Origin: Larkinella sp. C7
Lineage (GTDB): Bacteria; Bacteroidota; Bacteroidia; Cytophagales; Spirosomataceae
Length of the DNA: 64,000 nucleotides
Reading direction: 5' to 3'
NCBI RefSeq assembly: GCF_006149005.1
Contig: NZ_VBSL01000003.1
Span: 558,001-622,000 of the forward strand
The position numbers and the translations under genes are program-made. The notes under the pieces were generated by a model. It saw only the letters and a program-made list of their open reading frames with translations. It was not told the origin of the DNA and did no database searches. Shown here one piece after another: positions 19,201-27,900 of this stretch (positions are counted from its first letter, which is position 1; each line of letters begins with the position of its first letter).

Positions 19201-19770
19201 GGAATTATCGATGCCAATGACCGAACCTACCTGGGTAGTTACATTCCGAAGTTTAGCTACGGAGTCAATCTGGGAGCCAATTACAAAAACTTTGACGTAA
19301 CGGTTTATCTGCAAGGCGTTCAGGGGAATAAAATCTACAACGGAACGAAAGTGATTGAAGAAGGAATGCTGCGGTTGTTCAACGCCGGGAAAGGTGTGCT
19401 GGATGCCTGGACCCCGACCAACACCGGTACCGATGTGCCCCGGGCCATCAGTGGTGATCCGAACAATAACAGCCGGACATCCGATCGTTTTATCGAAAGC
19501 GGTTCGTACATGCGGGTGAAAAACATCAGCATCGGTTATACCATTCCGGCAACGATCCTGGGTAAACTCACCATGAATACGTTGACAAAAGCCCGGGTCT
19601 ACGTTTCGTCGACCAACCTGCTGACCTTTACCAAATACAGCGGTCTGGACCCGGAAATCGGGATCAACGGAACGGCGGGTGACAATACCAAGTTGTTGAC
19701 AAACGGGATCGACTACGGCCAGTATCCGCAGCCCCGGACGCTCCTGATCGGTTTGAATATCGGTTTCTGA
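16249..19770 (+). CDS. SusC/RagA-type TonB-linked outer-membrane receptor with STN domain
   Basis: A 1173-residue outer-membrane transporter. Order: signal peptide (1-21); STN signalling domain (about 42-107, LKAALSELEKHYRVSFIYRT, and VEEALTNLLSDKGL); a beta-sandwich of the carboxypeptidase-regulatory type (about 164-235, IRGKVTDAAGEGLPGVSVVIKG); the family signature EEVIVVGYGTQKRASVTGAV (240-259); plug domain (to about 370, ending SRASNGVVIISTKKG); and a 22-strand-type barrel to the C-terminus. The STN domain explains the adjacent sigma/FecR pair. It works with the SusD-like lipoprotein next door to import large oligosaccharides or similar nutrients; the substrate cannot be read from sequence. 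Confidence 0.95.
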   Translation: MKKIVLFLWGVLVVGTLPTYAQLIASNGQRVRQQEKDIAAPVVTLKAALSELEKHYRVSFIYRTDLVDTKVVMTGRRDRTVEEALTNLLSDKGLTFEKIQSNFYVIVATKEKGTRFFRKINQIEKKVFEPQTGTEPVTSADLNITKLERIGYSVLSAERALEDIRGKVTDAAGEGLPGVSVVIKGSTRGTTTNGQGEFSINAPANATLVFSFVGYASKEMQVNGQTMLNVSLVQDERALEEVIVVGYGTQKRASVTGAVSSVTPKELTALPVISAESAMQGRVPGVRVVNNGSPGQSPIVRIRGVGSINYASGPLYVIDGVPSGDLNNLDPKDIESLEVLKDASAAAIYGSRASNGVVIISTKKGSKDGKLHVSLDTYFGTQSAWKKLDLLNTQEYTQYATALLGNAGIAMPSRLSNLNTPIYTGATQTFAQTATNWQDVLLRTAPIQQHQLSVSGGNNVSRFFTSAGYFDQEGILIGTNYKRANVRLNSDHQVTKFLTFGQTLMFSYDKMRGEQGFGGGRTAIMQAIRNLPYWPVSDPTKVGGYSSPTAADGTDPDNPVRIALQDKSYTQRVKLLGTLFTEIKFTSFLKYRFSFGADVVTNIGTNIFPIYNDGYKSRVQNEIQDNRSSYYSPILTNQLTFDKTFGKHYVNVTAVAEKQNFRSSNLNGNGFRPNNDIDVLQGISNPGVTSTRDESSLISYIGRVNYDFAGKYLISASVRRDGSSRFAPGNKWGTFPSASLGWRVSEEAFMKSVPAISELKIRGSIGQTGFNGIGSYAWQSLISADNTNYVFGANKVLGSYFSALGNTNLKWETTTMTNVGVDLGLLSNKLTFTAEVYNRKTDGLLLNVPIPNSIGYSSPPLANIGSMKNWGYEFQVGYSQNEGDFRWNVSANMDVTRNQITNLATPSATLYSGKNDDFGGFDITKTEAGQPIQSFYGWQVDGIFQTVDEVFNAPRQNRPDSREAYDATKHTSPGDIRFKDINGDGIIDANDRTYLGSYIPKFSYGVNLGANYKNFDVTVYLQGVQGNKIYNGTKVIEEGMLRLFNAGKGVLDAWTPTNTGTDVPRAISGDPNNNSRTSDRFIESGSYMRVKNISIGYTIPATILGKLTMNTLTKARVYVSSTNLLTFTKYSGLDPEIGINGTAGDNTKLLTNGIDYGQYPQPRTLLIGLNIGF

Positions 19771-19816
19771 TCCAACCGGCGATGTTTCAGTGAATAGATT
19801 TAAACGAAAGATTCTG

Positions 19817-21349
19817 ATGAAAAATAAATTTCTTTTATCCGGGGTGCTTTTTCTGGGTCTGATGGCAGGCTGTCAGGAAAGTGATTTGGACAAACTGAAC
19901 CCGAATGGTGTCACGGTCGACACCTTCTATAAAAACGGCGCCGAACTGAGCAGTGCGGTCAACGCCGTGTATGCCATGGCGAAGGCCAATGCGCTCACCT
20001 CGCGGGAGTGGTTTTTCCTCCAGGACTTGCGCAGCGACGACGTCGCTGCCGGTGGCGGCCAACTCGAAACGCCCCGCAACCAGTTGTTGCTCGGAAGCCA
20101 CGATACCGGCAATTCCGTCATGGGAGCGGTTTGGCAGGGGTTTTACCGGCTGATTCACCGGGCCAACGTCGTGCTGGATTTGTCGGAAAAAGTGACCGAC
20201 ATCCCGGCGGCCGACAAAGCCCGGTTGCTGGCCGAAGCCCGCTTCCTGCGTGCCTGGTCATACTTCGACCTCGTAACGATGTGGGGCGGTGTTCCACTGT
20301 ACAAAAGCTACGTGACATCGGTGGAAGGCTCTTTGCCCCGCTCGACCGAAAAAGAGGTGTATGATTTTATCATCGCCGACCTGAAAGCAGCCGCTGAAGC
20401 CCTGCCGGCCACCTACAATGCCGACAACCAGGGCCGGGCCACCAAGGGAGCCGCTCAGATGCTGCTGGCCCGGGTGTATCTGCAACAGGCTGATTATACG
20501 AATGCGAAGGTCGAACTGCAAAAAGTCATCACCTCAGGTACGTACAGTCTGGTGGATGAGTTTTCGGATAATTTTATCGAGGAAACCGAGTTCAACAAGG
20601 AGTCTATCTTCGAAATCAATTTCTTCCCGGCGGGTGGAAACTACAACTGGGATGCCGACGGAAACGGTGCGACCGCCGGCACCGAAACCGTGCGGACGCA
20701 GGAGTATTCGGCCATCGGCTGGCGGAACGTGATTCCATCCAACAGCCTGTTGAATGAATTCGAGAAAACCGCTACCGGAACCGATCCCCGGTTTGCCAAA
20801 TCGTTTTACGTAACCGGTGACAAGTACAATCTGGACAAAAACGTGCTGACGGATGCCGCCCAAAACGGTAACTCGTCGGTGGTCGACGGCAAAACGATGA
20901 AGGTAAGCTGGCGGAAATTCTCGCTGATGTATAAAACCGATCAGACGTTTCTGACCGGCGGCATCAACCAGCGGATCATGCGCTATGCCGAAACCCTGCT
21001 GGCGATGGCCGAGGTAGAAAACGAAATCGGGTCCATCACGGAAGCGGTCAAATACCTGAACATGGTTCGCGCCCGCAAGAGTGTGGCGATGCCAGCTTAT
21101 CCGACGGCGGCTTATCCGGTGAGCACGAAAGATCAGGTTTTTGCGGCCATCATGCACGAACGACGCGTTGAACTGAGTGGTGAGCAAATTCGCAACCGCG
21201 ACATTCTGCGCTGGCGGAAGGCGGGTAAACTGAAAACCGAGCCATTTACGTATTTCCAGAAAAATAAGCACGAATTGCTGCCCATTCCGCAGCAGGAAGT
21301 GGACAATAACCCGAAAATTGAGCCAACTGATCAAAACCCGGGGTATTGA
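19817..21349 (+). CDS. SusD/RagB-family nutrient-binding lipoprotein
   Basis: A 510-residue surface lipoprotein that caps the SusC barrel. I start at 19817 because it gives a lipoprotein signal peptide (MKNKFLLSGVLFLGLMAGCQ, lipobox MAGC), unlike an upstream in-frame Met. Early SusD marks (LDKLNPNGVTVDTFYKNGAEL), the helical TPR-like body (ARFLRAWSYFDLVTMWGGVPLY) and the C-terminal segment (RMAETLL-like MRYAETLLAMAEVENEIG; IMHERRVELSGE; RWRKAGKL; LLPIPQQEVDNNP) are all present. It follows the SusC gene by 46 bases and is surely co-transcribed. Confidence 0.95.
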   Translation: MKNKFLLSGVLFLGLMAGCQESDLDKLNPNGVTVDTFYKNGAELSSAVNAVYAMAKANALTSREWFFLQDLRSDDVAAGGGQLETPRNQLLLGSHDTGNSVMGAVWQGFYRLIHRANVVLDLSEKVTDIPAADKARLLAEARFLRAWSYFDLVTMWGGVPLYKSYVTSVEGSLPRSTEKEVYDFIIADLKAAAEALPATYNADNQGRATKGAAQMLLARVYLQQADYTNAKVELQKVITSGTYSLVDEFSDNFIEETEFNKESIFEINFFPAGGNYNWDADGNGATAGTETVRTQEYSAIGWRNVIPSNSLLNEFEKTATGTDPRFAKSFYVTGDKYNLDKNVLTDAAQNGNSSVVDGKTMKVSWRKFSLMYKTDQTFLTGGINQRIMRYAETLLAMAEVENEIGSITEAVKYLNMVRARKSVAMPAYPTAAYPVSTKDQVFAAIMHERRVELSGEQIRNRDILRWRKAGKLKTEPFTYFQKNKHELLPIPQQEVDNNPKIEPTDQNPGY

Positions 21350-21460
21350 TTTTTGAGAGTTAACCTGATGAAGTAGTATAGAAGGCGGGGGGCAACGGTA
21401 AATAACCGCTTGCTCCTCGCTTTATTCGCTTTCAGCCCGTCGTTATTGCCCGTGAAATCC

Positions 21461-24400
21461 ATGCGTTTTTCCTCTCTTTTATACCGGCTTTTTCTTCTGC
21501 TGATCATCGGATGTACGGCCTGCCGACAGTCGGAGCCGACGCTTTTTGAACAAATGCCGACCGGTCAGACCGGGATTTCCTTTGCCAATACCCTGAAGCC
21601 CACCGATTCGTTAAACGCGTTTTCATTCACCAATTTCTACAACGGCGGGGGCGTCGGCGTCGGCGATGTGGATAACGACGGCAAACCGGATGTGTTTTTC
21701 GGCGGCAATCAGGTCAGTTGCAAGCTGTATCTGAACCGCATCGATTCGACGACGCACGACTGGAAATTTGAAGATGTTACCGAAGCCGCCGGGTTGACCA
21801 CCAACCGCTGGTGTACCGGTATTTCCATGGCCGACGTAAATGACGATGGCTGGCTGGATATCTACGTCAGCGTGGCCAAACACCCGGCCATGCCGCATTT
21901 GGAGAACCTGCTGTTCATCAATCAGGGTGTTCAGAATGGCCACCCGGTTTTCAGGGAAATGGCCGCAGCCTACGGTCTGGCGGATGCTAACTTTACAACC
22001 CAAACCGCCTTTTTCGACTACGACCTCGACGGCGATCTCGATGCCTATCTGCTCAATACCGGCCCCGATCTGCAAAATCCAAACTATTTGCGGCCCACCA
22101 TCAACGACGGTTCGTATCCCAGCACCGGCAAACTGTACCGCAACGACGGCGGTGGTCCGCAGGGCCACCCGGTTTTCAAGGATATTTCCCGCGAGGCCGG
22201 TATTGTCTACGAAGGACTGGGGTTGGGCCTGGCCATCAGCGACCTCAATAAAGACGGGTATCCCGATATTTACTGTTCAAACGACTTCATCAGCAGCGAC
22301 ATTCTGTATCTGAATACGGGAAAAACCGCCCCCCGGAACCCCGCTTTTACCAATGTGATTCGACAGGCCACGGCGCATACGAGCCTGTACGGCATGGGCG
22401 TCGATGTGGCCGATTTTAACAACGACGGTTTGCCCGATATTTTCCAGCTCGACATGTTGCCGGAAGAAAACGCGCGGCAGAAAACGATGCTGGCCGGGCA
22501 GGATTACGACCGCAAGGAACTCAGCATTTCGGAACCGTACCGGTATCAGATGCAGTACATGCGCAATTCACTGCAACTGAATCTGGGCGTTGACAGGAGC
22601 GAAGCGGGGAAAAATACGGTGCCGCTGTTCAGTGAAATCGGGCTGTTGGCGGGCGTTGCCAAAACCGACTGGAGCTGGGCCGCGCTGATGGCCGATTATG
22701 ACAACGACGGTCGCAAGGATCTCTACATTACCAACGGCTACCGCCGGGATGTCACCGACCGCGATTTTATTCAGTTTACCGAGGAGTTTTCCGGATTCGG
22801 TACGGCGGAGTTTCAGAAGGACAAACGCGAGGAATTGATCCAGAAAGTGCCGGAGGTGAAGGTGCCGAATTACGCGTACCAAAACGCTGGTGATCTGGCC
22901 TTTACAGATGTCTCGAAGGCCTGGGGCCTGGCCGATCTGTCGTATTCCAACGGCGCGGCTTATGCCGATCTGGACGGCGACGGCGATCTGGATCTGGTCG
23001 TCAACACCATTGATTCCGAAGCGTTGGTCTACCAAAACCGGGCGCAGCAGCAGAATCCGGCGCACTATGTATCCATCAATCTGGAAGGCCGACCAGGAAA
23101 CCGGCAGGGCATTGGCACCAAAGTAACGCTTTGGGCGGGTGGACAACTGCAATACGCCGAACTCTCGGTGGTGCGCGGTTTTCAGTCCTCCGTCGAGCCG
23201 CTGTTGCATTTTGGACTCGGAAAATCGGCGATGATCGATTCGTTGCTGGTGGAATGGCCGGGCGGCTCGTCCGAAAAGCAGTACCGGATTCCGGCGAACC
23301 AACGCCTGAGGCTTCGGTTCAGTCAGGCCCAAAAAGGCGTCATTGAAGCTACTCCGAAAACCGGCAACCCGTTTTTTGCGAACGTGACGGATCAGATTTC
23401 GCTGGATTTTCAGCACCGGTCTTCGGGATTTGTGGATTTCAAACAGACGGCGGCTTTGCACAAAATGCTGTCGCGCACCGGTTTTGCGCTGGCCTCCGGC
23501 GACATCAACGGCGATGGTCTGGACGATTGCTTTGTGGGCGGCACCTACCGGGGCAGCGAAGCCTGTTTTCTGATTCGGACCCAGACCGGCGGTTTTACCA
23601 AAAAAACGTTTCCGATTCACCCCAATCACGACGATACTGCCGCCCTGTTGTTCGATGTTGATGGCGACAAAGACCTGGATTTGTACGTAGTGGGCGGAGG
23701 AGCTGAACGGCCTGCGTCCGACAAACTCTTTTACCAGGATCGGTTGTACGTGAACGACGGTAAAGGCGGTTTCAGCCCGGCCCCGGCGACTGCTTTGCCG
23801 GATGTGTCGGGCAGCGGTTCCTGCGTGGTGGCGGCTGATTACGATCGCGATGGCGATCTTGATCTGTTCGTCGGCGGGCGGCAGATTCCCGGTCAGTACC
23901 CGCTTCCGGCCCGCAGTTATCTGCTCCGCAACGACACCAAAAACGGTTCAGGCAAGTTTACGGACGTCACCGCCCAGCTTTGCCCCGATTTACTGAAAGC
24001 CGGTTTGGTCTGCACCGCCCTCTGGACCGACACCAACAACGACCAGTGGCCCGACCTGCTCCTCTCCGGCGAATGGATGCCCCTAACTCTGTTAAAAAAT
24101 AGCACTGGCAAAACATTCACTCATTCGCTCATTCACCGCAACGGCGGACCGTCATTCACCCATTGTACCGGCTGGTGGAATTCCCTCGCGCAGGGCGATT
24201 TCGACAACGACGGTGATCTGGACTACATGGCCGGCAACGAAGGGCTGAATACGCTTTACCGGGCGTCGGAGAAAGAGCCGATCAGGATGATCGCGAAAGA
24301 CTTTAACAAAGACGGCACGTTCGATCCGCTGATGGGGTATTTCATCAAGGGCGTTCAATATCCGGCCATTCCCCGCGACGCGCTCAACCAGCAGGTGATT

Positions 24401-24880
24401 CAGTTCCGGCGTAAATACCAGCGGTATGCCGATTATGCGAAGGTGACGTTTGACGAGTTACTGACCCGCGACGACCTCGACGGAGCTTATCAGGTGGAGG
24501 CTACTGATCTGGAAAGTGCTTATATCGAGAATCTGGGCAATGGCGAATTTAAAGTAACGCCCCTGCCGCGCCTGGCGCAGCAATCGCCGGTTTTTGAAAT
24601 TATTCCGCAGGATGTGAACCACGATGGCAAGCTGGATGCGGTATTGACCGGCAATTTTTACCCGAACGAAGTCAACATGGGGCGCCAGGATGCTTCGTTC
24701 GGGCTGGTGTTGCTGGGTGACGGACACGGAAATTTCCAACCGCTCATGCCCCGCGAAAGTGGTTTGCGCATTACCGGCGACGCCCGGAAATCGCTGGTGC
24801 TTTCCGGCGAAGGCGTGGACCCATTGCTGGTCACGGCCGTGTATGGGCAGGGATTGCAGTTCAACCGGTATGTGCGGTAG
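21461..24880 (+). CDS. FG-GAP/VCBS repeat lipoprotein with ASPIC/UnbV domain
   Basis: A 1139-residue secreted lipoprotein; the ATG at 21461 yields MRFSSLLYRLFLLLIIGC with a lipobox-like cysteine. The body is a chain of Ca2+-binding FG-GAP/VCBS repeats visible as GVGDVDNDGKPDVFFG, ADVNDDGWLDIYVS, DYDLDGDLDAYL, DLDGDGDLDLVVN, DINGDGLDDCFVG, DYDRDGDLDLFVGG and DVNHDGKLDAVL. Between them lies an ASPIC/UnbV domain (about 535-625, QGIGTKVTLWAGGQLQYAEL ... HFGLGKSAMIDSLLVEWPGG). Such CRTAC1-like proteins often follow SusCD pairs in Cytophagales and probably bind or display the substrate at the cell surface. Exact function is unknown. Confidence 0.9.
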   Translation: MRFSSLLYRLFLLLIIGCTACRQSEPTLFEQMPTGQTGISFANTLKPTDSLNAFSFTNFYNGGGVGVGDVDNDGKPDVFFGGNQVSCKLYLNRIDSTTHDWKFEDVTEAAGLTTNRWCTGISMADVNDDGWLDIYVSVAKHPAMPHLENLLFINQGVQNGHPVFREMAAAYGLADANFTTQTAFFDYDLDGDLDAYLLNTGPDLQNPNYLRPTINDGSYPSTGKLYRNDGGGPQGHPVFKDISREAGIVYEGLGLGLAISDLNKDGYPDIYCSNDFISSDILYLNTGKTAPRNPAFTNVIRQATAHTSLYGMGVDVADFNNDGLPDIFQLDMLPEENARQKTMLAGQDYDRKELSISEPYRYQMQYMRNSLQLNLGVDRSEAGKNTVPLFSEIGLLAGVAKTDWSWAALMADYDNDGRKDLYITNGYRRDVTDRDFIQFTEEFSGFGTAEFQKDKREELIQKVPEVKVPNYAYQNAGDLAFTDVSKAWGLADLSYSNGAAYADLDGDGDLDLVVNTIDSEALVYQNRAQQQNPAHYVSINLEGRPGNRQGIGTKVTLWAGGQLQYAELSVVRGFQSSVEPLLHFGLGKSAMIDSLLVEWPGGSSEKQYRIPANQRLRLRFSQAQKGVIEATPKTGNPFFANVTDQISLDFQHRSSGFVDFKQTAALHKMLSRTGFALASGDINGDGLDDCFVGGTYRGSEACFLIRTQTGGFTKKTFPIHPNHDDTAALLFDVDGDKDLDLYVVGGGAERPASDKLFYQDRLYVNDGKGGFSPAPATALPDVSGSGSCVVAADYDRDGDLDLFVGGRQIPGQYPLPARSYLLRNDTKNGSGKFTDVTAQLCPDLLKAGLVCTALWTDTNNDQWPDLLLSGEWMPLTLLKNSTGKTFTHSLIHRNGGPSFTHCTGWWNSLAQGDFDNDGDLDYMAGNEGLNTLYRASEKEPIRMIAKDFNKDGTFDPLMGYFIKGVQYPAIPRDALNQQVIQFRRKYQRYADYAKVTFDELLTRDDLDGAYQVEATDLESAYIENLGNGEFKVTPLPRLAQQSPVFEIIPQDVNHDGKLDAVLTGNFYPNEVNMGRQDASFGLVLLGDGHGNFQPLMPRESGLRITGDARKSLVLSGEGVDPLLVTAVYGQGLQFNRYVR

Positions 24881-24898
24881 GTTCACGTTTCATGTAGA

Positions 24899-25040
24899 TA
24901 ACCGGGGGCTACAAGATGAGTCATCCCTACGGGATTGATCTTAAGGTCATTTCAACCTTTCCCCCGGTCGAAACCGGGTGCCACAATATGATTCATCCCT
25001 ACGGGATTGGCCAATCCCGTAGGGATGAATCATATTGTAG
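24899..25040. repeat. Palindromic repeat cluster between convergent genes
   Basis: Three copies of one unit are visible: direct copies at 24909-24937 and 24981-25009 (core CATCCCTACGGGATTG) and an inverted copy at 25012-25040. The last two form a perfect 54-bp palindrome at 24984-25037 (27 + 27 bases, no loop). A second hairpin (CCCGGTCGAAACCGGG, about 24963-24978) and its partner AACCGGGGGC (24899-24908) intervene. It is non-coding, lies between two gene ends, and could terminate both transcripts. Confidence 0.75.
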
Positions 25041-25090
25041 GGCTAAAATTGATCAAACCCGCAATTAATGAATCCCGTCGTGATCTATCA

Positions 25091-26551
25091 TTACAACGAT
25101 CCCGAGTTGGTTCCGGCTGCGTACCAAAGGGCGGCTACGGCTTTCTGGTATTTGGCCCGCAGTTCTTCCAGTTTGACCTGCAAATCGATCAGTTTGGTTT
25201 CCCGGCTGTTGATCAGAAACAGCGAACTTTCACCGATGTCGAACTTCTGCTGCTCGGCCCGCACCAACGTTTGCTGGTTGGTAACCGTCTGTTGCTGAAC
25301 GGCAATCAGCCCCTCCAGCGTTTTCAGTTCGTTCCAGGCGGCCTGTACATCGTTGGCAATGTCACGGCCGGTTTGCTGCCGTTCGAGGTTCAACTGCTGG
25401 CTTTTGATCTGCACCTGCCGAAGCTTGCCGCGCTCTTTGCGCAGGAAGAGCGGAAACGTCAAATCCAGACCGATTTTGTGGTTTTCGGGCCGAAAAGCGT
25501 AGTAGCTGGGGCCATCGTAACCCAGTCCCGGCAAAGGTGTACGGCTCAACAGACTCGCATTCAGTGTGATCTGGGGTTGCAGCAACGACCGCCGAAACCG
25601 CTCTTCCACCGCCAGCTGCTGCCCTTTGGCCGCCAGACTCAGCAATTCAGGGTGCTGTTCTGCCGCCCGACTCAGCAGGTTTTGCAGTTGGGCTTCGGTG
25701 GTCCGATCAAGCGGAGCGGTCTGCGGCACTACCGCCAGGGGCAGGTCAACCGGTTTGGGCGGGGTATTCGCATCATCGCTGATCCACAGAAAAGCCGTCA
25801 GCCGCAAGCGGGCGTTCTGCCAGTCGACTTCCGCCTGTTGGAGTTGCACCAGCCGGTCCTGCACCGTAATCAGGGCTTCAGTGGTATCGATGGGAGCGAC
25901 ATCGCCCAGGGCGGCCCGTTCCCGCATCGCCCGAAACCGGGTGTCGGCCAGTTGGTATCCCTGCCGGATCAACTGATACTGCTGATAGGTCATATACCAG
26001 TCCCAATAGGTTTTGGCCGCATCGAACAGCGTTTTGTTAATCAGTTTCAACCGATCGGCATCCGCCAGATTGACCGCCAACTGCGCCTGACGCAAGGCAT
26101 TGCGCCGGGCGTCGATCAGCAAACCCTGCCCGATCGGGACGCTTAGACCCACAGCCGCCAATCCGGAAGACGGCACCAGGTATTCCGGATTCAGATACTC
26201 CCCCCGGTTGCGGTCGTAGGTCATCTTGACGTCGATGCCGCCCGGCAAAATCGGTACCGCCAACCCGGACTGCCACTTGTCGTAATACAGATTATTGCCG
26301 AATTCCTTGCGGTCATAGGCCGAAAACAGCTTCGGATCGAACGCACCCTGCGCCTGGCGGATTTCCTGCCGGGCTTCCTCATTCAGCAAAGCCGCCTGCC
26401 GGACAATCGGGTGGTGCTGCGAAACGACCCGGTAGAAATCGGCTGCCGAAAAAACCGTCGTATCCGGGGAGGGCGTCGGAGTTTGCCCGAATGTTGTGCC
26501 GGACACCGCGCCACCCAGCAAGAGCCCATAGAGTAGGATGAGACGTTTCAT
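25091..26551 (-). CDS. TolC-family outer-membrane efflux protein
   Basis: A 486-residue outer-membrane channel with a signal peptide (1-22, ending TTFGQT) and the long alternating helical arms of TolC proteins (ALLNEEARQEIRQAQGAFDP; GQGLLIDARRNALRQAQLAV; EVDWQNARLRLTAFLWI; WNELKTLEGLIAVQQQTVTNQQTLV). It is the last gene of a three-gene export operon and its start overlaps the stop of the HlyD gene by 4 bases. It would form the outer-membrane exit of that exporter. Confidence 0.9.
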   Translation of the reverse strand: MKRLILLYGLLLGGAVSGTTFGQTPTPSPDTTVFSAADFYRVVSQHHPIVRQAALLNEEARQEIRQAQGAFDPKLFSAYDRKEFGNNLYYDKWQSGLAVPILPGGIDVKMTYDRNRGEYLNPEYLVPSSGLAAVGLSVPIGQGLLIDARRNALRQAQLAVNLADADRLKLINKTLFDAAKTYWDWYMTYQQYQLIRQGYQLADTRFRAMRERAALGDVAPIDTTEALITVQDRLVQLQQAEVDWQNARLRLTAFLWISDDANTPPKPVDLPLAVVPQTAPLDRTTEAQLQNLLSRAAEQHPELLSLAAKGQQLAVEERFRRSLLQPQITLNASLLSRTPLPGLGYDGPSYYAFRPENHKIGLDLTFPLFLRKERGKLRQVQIKSQQLNLERQQTGRDIANDVQAAWNELKTLEGLIAVQQQTVTNQQTLVRAEQQKFDIGESSLFLINSRETKLIDLQVKLEELRAKYQKAVAALWYAAGTNSGSL

Positions 26552-27900
26552 GCCTTCTTTTCCTCTTTAGGTTCTTCTTTCAAACTGGGCGGAAAACCGT
26601 TCAGCTGCCGCCAGATTTCATACCAGATCGGTACGTCGTCGAGCATCACCCAGCCATACACACCGGAGCCAACGCGCAACTGTTTGGGCCAGGGCTGGTC
26701 GCTGGGCCGGGCTTTGGGCCGCACCAGCAGGCGGTATTTGCCATTGACACTGCTGACGGCATCGATCACGGCCACCTCACCCCCGAACGTACCGACGGCC
26801 ACCGTCGGCCAGCCTGAAAACTGAATGGCTGGCCAGCCATCGAACTGAATCCGGACTTCGCGCCCGCGCTGAATCAGCGGCACGTCCATCGCCCGAACGT
26901 AGAGTTCGACGGCGATGGAGGGGTTGGCGGGTTGCAGACTGGCAATGGATTCGCCTTCCTTGATGGTCTCGCCAATCCCGAATTTCAACGAGCGAACCAC
27001 GTAGCCATCCTGCGGAGCGCGCACCACATAGAGCCCCCGCCGAACGTCCACACTGCTGATTTTATTCCGGATTTTGGAAATCTCACCGTCGGCTTCAGCC
27101 CGGTATGAAACCGCCGAACTGCGATCCGAGAGGGCTTTGGCAATTTTTTCCTGGTAATCGGCCTGAATTGTGTTCAGGTCGAGCCGGGCGTTGACCAGTT
27201 CCTGCCGCGAGACGTTGAGTTTGTTCTCCCACGCAATCACCTTGGCGTAGTCCTGCTGCACTTTCAGCCGCCGGGATTCGAGGTCAGTGAGTGAAAACAG
27301 ACCGTTTTTGTAACCTTTCTCGTAACGCTCCAGCCGGTCGAGGGCAATCTGGTAATTCTTCCGTTCGGCGAGCAGGTCCGTGCTGTCGCTGGTCACTTTG
27401 AATTCGCTCTGGCGAATCTTGTTCCGGGCCGACGCCAGTTTGACCTGTAACCCGGTTTTGAGGGCGGTAATCTGTCCGTCGAGGGCGGAGATTTTGGCAT
27501 CGGTGGCTTCCAGACTGCCTTGTTTGGCGTCGAGTTGTTCGTCGAGCCGCTGGGGAAGTCTGGGATCGAAATATTCGTCTTTGATTTCGGAGATGACCAG
27601 CATCGTATCCCCTTTTTTAACGTACTGGCCTTCCTGAATTTTCCAGCGTTCAATCCGGCCGGCGATGGCGTTCTGGATGGTTTGCGGGCGATCCTGGGGC
27701 GTCAGTGCCGTGACGGTTCCTTCGCCGTTGAGGTTCTGCTGCCAGGGCAGAAACATGACGCACAGGCCTACGAGTAACATGCCCAGCATCCAGCGACCCA
27801 GCCGCCGACCGCTGTCGGGCTGGGGAAGTGTTCGGAGGGTTTTGAGCGGGTAATGGGTGAACAGTGCCTCATCAACCCGCTGGTTGGATAAGTTAAGCAT
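26548..27900 (-). CDS. HlyD-family membrane-fusion adaptor
   Basis: A 450-residue periplasmic adaptor anchored by one membrane segment (about residues 37-56, GRWMLGMLLVGLCVMFLPWQQ). It has a split lipoyl/barrel-sandwich domain (GTVTALTPQDRPQTIQNAIAG ... VVRAPQDGYVVRSLKFGIGETIKEGESI) around a long coiled coil (about 120-290), then a beta-barrel. This architecture is that of type I secretion/bacteriocin-export adaptors (HlyD) more than RND adaptors. The gene overlaps both neighbours (8 bases with the membrane-domain gene upstream, 4 with tolC), so translation is coupled. The cargo is unknown. Confidence 0.9.
   Translation of the reverse strand: MLNLSNQRVDEALFTHYPLKTLRTLPQPDSGRRLGRWMLGMLLVGLCVMFLPWQQNLNGEGTVTALTPQDRPQTIQNAIAGRIERWKIQEGQYVKKGDTMLVISEIKDEYFDPRLPQRLDEQLDAKQGSLEATDAKISALDGQITALKTGLQVKLASARNKIRQSEFKVTSDSTDLLAERKNYQIALDRLERYEKGYKNGLFSLTDLESRRLKVQQDYAKVIAWENKLNVSRQELVNARLDLNTIQADYQEKIAKALSDRSSAVSYRAEADGEISKIRNKISSVDVRRGLYVVRAPQDGYVVRSLKFGIGETIKEGESIASLQPANPSIAVELYVRAMDVPLIQRGREVRIQFDGWPAIQFSGWPTVAVGTFGGEVAVIDAVSSVNGKYRLLVRPKARPSDQPWPKQLRVGSGVYGWVMLDDVPIWYEIWRQLNGFPPSLKEEPKEEKKA

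Noticed and set aside
24909-25040. CRISPR array
   Set aside because: Only three partial copies, some inverted, with no regular spacer length and no cas genes.
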